From the NCBI GenBank assembly GCA_963971425.1, contig OZ020515.1, forward strand, positions 13,408,291 to 13,472,290: a stretch of 64,000 nt of DNA. The letters run 5' to 3'. Shown piece after piece: positions 57,900-64,000 of the stretch. The translations under genes were made by a program, and so were the position numbers. Every line of letters begins with the position of its first letter. Position 1 is the first letter of the stretch. The notes under the pieces are model-generated. The model saw only the letters and a program-made list of their open reading frames with translations. It was not told the origin of the DNA and ran no database searches. Source of the DNA: Bryoerythrophyllum caledonicum (taxonomy: Eukaryota; Streptophyta; Bryopsida; Pottiales; Pottiaceae).

Positions 57900-60800
57900 T
57901 TGTGTAGTTTCAATATGTTGGAAATTATGGTTTTATTTTCTATTTTTGATACATAATACAATTTTTAAACTCAATAAGCCAAATTTGAATCAAAGATTCA
58001 AATGGCAAATCCAAAGGTCACATGACCGGGAGCGGCGGACAGATAGACCGACGCCTTTTATATAGGTAGATCATACATCTTTTATATCCTTTCATATCTT
58101 GCAAATAACCCTATTATCATATACAAAGTACCATGTTCTTATAAGAATTCTAGTGGGCACTAAGTATTATATGGAAAATAAATTGTAAACTAAGAAATAT
58201 TTATTAATTATAAAAAATCATATGGTGAAAATAATTAAATCCATAGATTAATGGAAGAAGATATCTTGGATGGAATGTTAGCACATAAATGATGGATGAA
58301 GAAAATAGACTGGGATCAAAAAAGAATGTATACGTTTTGGAACGGCTAAAGAACCATTTTGTTCCTTGTGTCATTCGAACAGTTTTTTGTGATGTTGATT
58401 TCAATCATGTATATTTTTTTAACTTTTTTTTTAATGGAGATGTACCACAGTAGTAGCTTCATGAAAATATAAGGTTTCTTTTATATGCACATTGAGATAG
58501 CCTTTACACTATTCTAAATGGAAAATTTTGAACTTAGAGCAACGACAATTTTTTGCAACACTCTTTCGTTGAAATTAAGATTTTGAATGAATTTTGAAAA
58601 AAATTATATTTCATTTAGAAACTTTCTTTAATGCAAAATTATGTCTCAAAACAAGTCAATCAAGGAAAAAAAAAATCATTTCAAGTATTGATGTAAGAGC
58701 TGAAATTATTGACTATGATCCTTAAATACATATGTGACCTCATCATTTACTTGTTAGACAATTTATTAAGAGATGATTCAATTCAATATCTACAGATTAA
58801 ATTAAACTAAATTATTAATTTCAACACATTGTATCATGAAACCCATGGAAAACTAGATTGTGAACTCCAAAGTAAAGACTGCACACACATTGTACGCACA
58901 GTATTTAGAAACCGAGTCATGAAATGGAGATACAAACTCTTGGAATATCTCGGAATATATTGTCAGATACATGAAATACAATGAATACCTACAAGTACAA
59001 CGTCACAAAGTACGTGGTATTTTAAACATAGGGAAAATGATTTTGGTTTATTATCTGATAGAAATTTGTCTCTAAGAGACTTTTTAATGTTTTGTGGATG
59101 CTAGTAGTTCTAATCACATCTAGAACTTTTGTTTTGATTCAGATAAGTTTTGGGACCTCTTTATATTCAATCAAGTAGATGATAGGTGAATATTTATCAA
59201 AAATCATGCATGAATGTTTACTCCACGTGTTGTATGTCAATGAGTAACTATCAACATAGTGCACATCTAAATCTTATTCATTTAATGTATGAATATTTGT
59301 GCAATATTAAGTGGGCCCATTGAAATTCACTTATTTAATGTAGTGAAATATATCCCATTCAAATTTTTATTTTGATATATGAGGCTTTTGGCACGTTGGG
59401 AATATGCATTCAAATCCTCTTTGACAAGAATTTTTTTGTTTTTATTTTTGAACTTGTAGGAACAAAGTTTAGGTGCTTCAATCATCAAAAGCTAGAGTTT
59501 GGGGTAAATAAGAATCCTGGTTCTATAGAGCTAAATAGTACAATTTTTTGAGGCAGGTGTTAAAGGGAGATTTTTCTTATCTTTTGTAAGTACACCAATT
59601 AATCTTGTCTGGAACTGGATGTCCCATAGGTCCAGGGATGAAGTCAGTTCATGGAGCTGTAATTGGACCCCAATCCGGACCTAGACCTTGTTTGGGTTTC
59701 GTTTATGTGTTTAGTTTCGGTTACATGTAACAAATTTGGTGTTGTTAGACCGATTTTCAACCGTTCAGGCCACACACAAGTGCATTCCCGAATTTCAACT
59801 AACCCTAAATGCCCTCAATACGATTAGGGTTACGTAGAATTGCCTAGATCTAGATTAGATCTAATAGAACATGACCCGATTCACATGATCCTAGCATCAT
59901 CATGTGAGAAGAACAACACCCTAACCATGAAATCTAACTTCTAGACATTCCGCCATGGCACAAATCACAATTAAGATTTAGCAAAAGAGTTGCATTGCTT
60001 CACCAAACCTTTGCAAATCACTCAGACTCCGCCTCTTAACCTAGGTAGCATGAAGCTATCAAACACTACCTCTTCTTAACCTAACCTCCTACCTCTACAC
60101 ACATACATCCTCAACAAGAAAGAGTGAGGGTGTTAGCCCTCATCCCCCTCCTAGCCGTCAATCCTAAATCCAGTCTTCATCTAACAACAACCTTCATCTA
60201 CTATCCAGTTTCATCCACTTCTACCGGATTCAAAGATACTACCATATTTCCTAAAATTACAGTGGCACCACTTCTCTCCATAACAGCAAGCAACAATGAA
60301 AAAAGTTCTTGGCATTTCTCACTACTCTTGTATGAAAATGCATGGAAACTAAGGATTTCATATATTTGAAAAAGAATCCCCATACAATCGAAGAAGGCAT
60401 GGTAATTCCATCTATTGTTTGGATTTTAGATCCAACTATAGTTTATATAATTGAATAAAATAAAATTGCTATATTGAGGAAATGACCAACTTCTATACCC
60501 TATCCCATACATGACCATATTCCTTATTCCAAACCCCTCCATTGGTTATGATTTTTGGCGTACAATGACCATAGTTTCATAAAATATATGCAATGTGTGG
60601 TGGAAAAATATGCCATTATTTTGAGTCAAAGTACATTGATTTTGTCCACACATGAAGATATAAAATAATTTATTTCTTCAAATGCATGTATCTTACAATT
60701 TGTTTGGTCAAAGTTTACAATTCAATTTGAATGTCTTTTTGTATTGTTAAACTTCAAGATCCTAAGATTGAAAATATTAACCCCTATGAGCCCAAGTGTA

Positions 60801-61225
60801 CGTGGAGGGTACGTTTTGGATTTTGGGCAGATTCCTAAAATTTGAAAAAAAAAACTTTCTATTTAAACTCTTATACTAGATTGTCCCTAATAAGAGCTCC
60901 ATGAAGATATTTTTATTATTATTTTTGGATTCATGGTTTGAAAGTTAGTACCACTCAAAGTTAGAGATGGCGACTCCGAGTAGCTCCAAAATTATTCTAG
61001 AAGTCTCTATTGACATTAGGATTTTCCATACATGTAGAAAATATTACCTTCTTCAAAGATGTTAAAAAAAAATTCTTGTCTTTTGTGTAAAAAAACATTT
61101 TAACCCAAGTCAAACATTTTTACACATTTCGGGCAAGCGGGAAAAAACTGCATCTTTTCTACATAAAACCTATGTTTTTTCCCCGCTTTTTATTTTTTCT
61201 ACAACAATATGTGGTGTAAATCTTC
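57900..61225. other. AT-rich intergenic sequence, no supported gene
   Basis: Only short frames (for example 60124-60369) with no recognisable protein. 61070-61140 shares blocks with the duplicated sequence at 29.6-30.1 kb in reverse, so it is probably the outer part of dispersed repeat copy C. Confidence 0.5.
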
Positions 61226-61231
61226 TTATTG

Positions 61232-61700
61232 ACCGTTTAGATTATCATTCTAAAACATATTAAATTATCAATAAAATAAAACGTGAATTGACATTTTTTG
61301 AACCTCAACTCCTTGCACACTTGTTTTGAATATGCTACACCCCTTTTCTACCTCTAAATCTTGTTGTATACAGAACTAACATCACGCTTAACTCAATGGT
61401 AAGAGACTTAAACCCAGTGTAGTGAAAAAATTTAATACCAAGTGAAGTCAAAGTCTGCTGATCCACTCAACGCAGGAAAGAAAATGAACAATTTTCTTGA
61501 CTTCAAACTCTATAATCATTCAATCCGTGCGATCAAAGTGTATGAAATTTTGTGAGTATGTTATTTAATAAGTCTTTATAAAGATCCTACGGTCAAAAGA
61601 ATAACTGTAAGGTTTTATTTCTTTCCATACTCATTGCACTAGAATCAACAATATTGAAGTGTTTTTCGTGTGAAATTGTCACGGGCTTTTAGAGGTTAAA
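61232..61700 (+). repeat. Dispersed repeat family, copy C
   Basis: Same strand and order as copy A (7194-7665) over the full ~470 bp, from CCGTTTAGATTATCATT to GTCACGGGCTTTTAGAGGTTA, with scattered substitutions. It is uninterrupted where copy B carries the SINE. Confidence 0.8.
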
Positions 61701-61817
61701 AGAATGTTGAGATTAGTCTCACATTACCTCATCTTAAGGAGGCAGGTTTAGAGTGGTTTCGGTGGAATATAGACTTGGTCCTTTAGAAATTGAAGGTTGT
61801 CATTTGGTGTAAATACT

Positions 61818-61888
61818 AATAGTATATAAGGAATTTTGAAATTGTCAAACGGTCAAACCACAAATTCAAAAATTTCTTACATACTATT
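61818..61888. repeat. Imperfect inverted repeat (hairpin)
   Basis: AATAGTATATAAGGAATTTT (61818-61837) pairs with AAAATTTCTTACATACTATT (61869-61888) with few mismatches; pairing extends a few bases inward on each side. It lies among repeated GGTCAAACGG and CCTTTAGAAATTG motifs. It could be the core of a small MITE-like element or a transposon end. Confidence 0.5.
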
Positions 61889-62339
61889 AGGCCAAATTTG
61901 TCAAACAGTCCTTTAGAAATTGACAAACAAGGTCAAACGGTCTAGTTTAACAAAATCTTCCAGATGTTTAAACTAAACCTTGTCAAAATTGAGGTTCTGG
62001 ATGTGTCTAGGTCAAGTCCAATACCACGACCAACACCTGCACCAACATCCAAACCTAATCCAGACCTCTTAGGGTTTCATTCTTGAGGGTTTTTGTGATT
62101 CTTTCAAGAAGACTAGATGGTTTTGCACGGGTCTCCTGTGTTTTAGACATTTATATGCACCATTTCTAACTCTACAAAATCTAAAGGTGTTCAAAAATGG
62201 ATTAGGGTTGCGGATATTGGTTAGATCTAATTAGATTTAGTGCAAGAGGATCTCAATCTACTCAACTCTCTTTCCTTACCAAAACAACAACCTAACACCA
62301 AGATCGTACAAACAAAAAATTTGACCTTCAAAACAATGC

Positions 62340-62660
62340 ATGACACAATATGTTTTTCCACCATTTGACCCCAAAAGGAATGTCTCAGTAGGCATGGTTG
62401 TAGCCTTGAAGACAAGAGAGGAGGACCAACTGAACGGATACCATTTTTTATTGCTAAAGTATTTAGTATGTCTTGTCAAGCATGCTCTAATGGCATTGCA
62501 TTGGTATTGTGGTATCAACCTAAAGCTATACGTGTGGAAGATGAGCCTCAAATGTATCACGAAAGGTACCGGACTTGCATTGAAAGATCTTGGAAATCGT
62601 CTTGAGAACAACAAGACGGTATCCCTATTGATTCAATCATCACTAGATAGAAGAATGTTG
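62340..62660 (+). pseudogene. Fragment of an unidentified coding sequence
   Basis: VSVGMVVALKTREEDQLNGY continues, after a one-base shift, as PFFIAKVFSM..., then VLWYQPKAIRVEDEPQMYHERY, a run with coding-like character. It is cut by stops. I do not recognise the family; a transposon-captured gene fragment is possible. Confidence 0.3.
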
Positions 62661-63589
62661 TAGGAGTTACAAAGATTGTGATGGTGTTTGGAGAGAAAAC
62701 TAAAAGGAGACTTAAAATTCCCCACAGAGAAAAGTTTCATCGTTACAACCACTTAAAGATGATCAATTGGCATCACCATGGCCATGTAGATAATGAAGGT
62801 AGCTAGATTTTATAGCTTAGAAGAATAGACGCTGAACCTTTGTAGTAGTTGAAATAGGTCTTTAGAATCTTTGTAACAAAACCTATAAATGGTAACAATA
62901 TTGATGTTCACATATGGCTTTCTCCTTTCTAGGTTAGACATAATTCAACTTATTAACGTGCACATAACACTCTTAACATGCTATGCATCAAGGAATGCAT
63001 CTCTCTTGATGATTTTTTATATCATTAGCATTAAAAATTACTCATACTCATATGCCTCTTTAATTTTCAACACTCAAACTCAAATCCTTATCAAGTGGCA
63101 AGTGCCCATGCATTTCTGGGAATATTGCATTACCTCACTGATTATAGTGGTGGAATTATTGTAATTCCAATGCTATTTATAATCTAAATTTTGGGGAAGA
63201 CACCTCTTAAGAAGAAATGTGTATTATAATTTCTTTAACGTCCACAACCGTTCATTAAATGGATGCACTTCTTCAAATCTTAACTAACTATTAATGAACT
63301 CTTGGCTTAATATGTCTTTTAGCTATTTAAATTAATTGATATGAACTTTTAACACTAATTGCTAATTTTTGAATATATACACAACCCTTTTTACACTTAA
63401 AATTTTGATAAAAGCTGTTTTTAATATTAATGCTCAATAGTTTTATTTTTACTATATGATGCAATATATGTCATCCTTTTTACTCTTGGGATTCTCATTT
63501 TATGACAGATTAGGCTCACCGCAAAAAAATTAAATTAAATTAAATTTAAAAAAATTAAATTAAATTTTTTTTTTAAAAATAAATAAATA

Positions 63590-63960
63590 TATATATCATG
63601 ATAGTATTTGAACCCCAATCCCTTCCACAATGTTTTTGAATATTTTGCACCCTTCATATTTCTCTTTGATTTTTCTTGCAACGAACTAATATTGTATATC
63701 AAATTTTTGCAGAAAATTTGATCCTAAACTAATGCTCGAAATTGACATCATAAAAATTCAAAGAGAGATGATCCACAAAAAACATGGAAGAGAAAAAAAA
63801 CCTAATTTTCTTGCTTCAAACTGTATAATCTCTCAATCCGTACCGTCAACTTTCATGAAATTTTGAAAGCATGTTATTCTAAATGTATTGTTGAGGATGT
63901 CACGGTTAAAGTATAGCTTCAAGCTTTTTTTCCCCTCATTTTTTTTGCACAAAGTAAACG
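63590..63960 (+). repeat. Dispersed repeat family, diverged copy D
   Basis: Blocks in the same order as copy A: CCCTTCCACAATGTTTTTGAATATTTTGCACCC-like, GCAACGAACTAATATTG, GATCCACAA, TTTCTTGCTTCAAACTGTATAATC and CAATCCGTACCGTCAA. It is more diverged and cut near the window end. Confidence 0.55.
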
Positions 63961-64000
63961 TACATTTTTGATGAGAAATACTTAAAGAATTTTTGGGGTT

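Noticed and set aside
60124-60369. 81-codon plus frame
   Set aside because: Overlaps a minus frame of similar size in AT-rich DNA and resembles no protein.

Overview
The window looks like nuclear DNA of a green plant (streptophyte). It holds three intron-containing host genes with plant affinities: a VIK-type ankyrin/Raf-like kinase, a BIN4/MIDGET-type topoisomerase VI partner, and an unrecognised gene with several ubiquitin-like folds. Introns are short, GT-AG and phase-consistent, and the spacers are AT-rich. A plant-type L1 and PIF/Harbinger and hAT transposons fit the same picture. A gag-protease-cytosine-methyltransferase retroelement recalls those reported from charophyte algae (from memory: de Mendoza et al. 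2018, Klebsormidium). A charophyte alga or non-seed plant is therefore my best guess, but the species is not determined.

Layout. 1-6.6 kb: minus-strand LTR-retrotransposon, cut by the window edge, in the order N-terminal domain, gag, protease, DNA methyltransferase. These lie in one reading frame broken by three stops, behind a leader of about 40 degenerate CGGGTATC repeats. 6.6-14.6 kb: repeats, a Helitron-helicase relic, a region of 48-bp coding-like tandem repeats, and one possible exon. 14.7-24.6 kb: a long plus-strand LINE. It has an RRM-containing ORF1, a (CAA)n tract running into a canonical 2A ribosome-skipping motif, and an ORF2 with APE endonuclease, reverse transcriptase, RNase H, a CCHC finger and a second, restriction-like endonuclease (Dualen-like). 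24.8-28 kb: dead PIF/Harbinger transposon with convergent transposase and MYB-like ORFs. 29.0-29.4 kb: a tRNA-derived SINE with a perfect 12-bp target duplication, whose 3' tail (hairpin plus TTC repeats) matches that of the LINE. 30.5-37 kb: minus-strand L1 with DUF4283-like ORF1 and an ATGA overlap into ORF2. 39.2-44.8 kb: hAT transposase gene with a 60-bp minisatellite in an intron. 46.3-48.8 kb: BIN4-like gene. 50.1-51.9 kb: VIK-like kinase gene. 53.3-56.7 kb: multi-UBL gene. 57-64 kb: AT-rich repeats and relics.

Most of the sequence is transposon-derived. The strongest signals are the LINE (2A plus two endonucleases), the SINE that appears to borrow its 3' end, and the methyltransferase-bearing retroelement. 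Exon boundaries were inferred by eye from GT-AG sites and phase continuity; no database search was possible.
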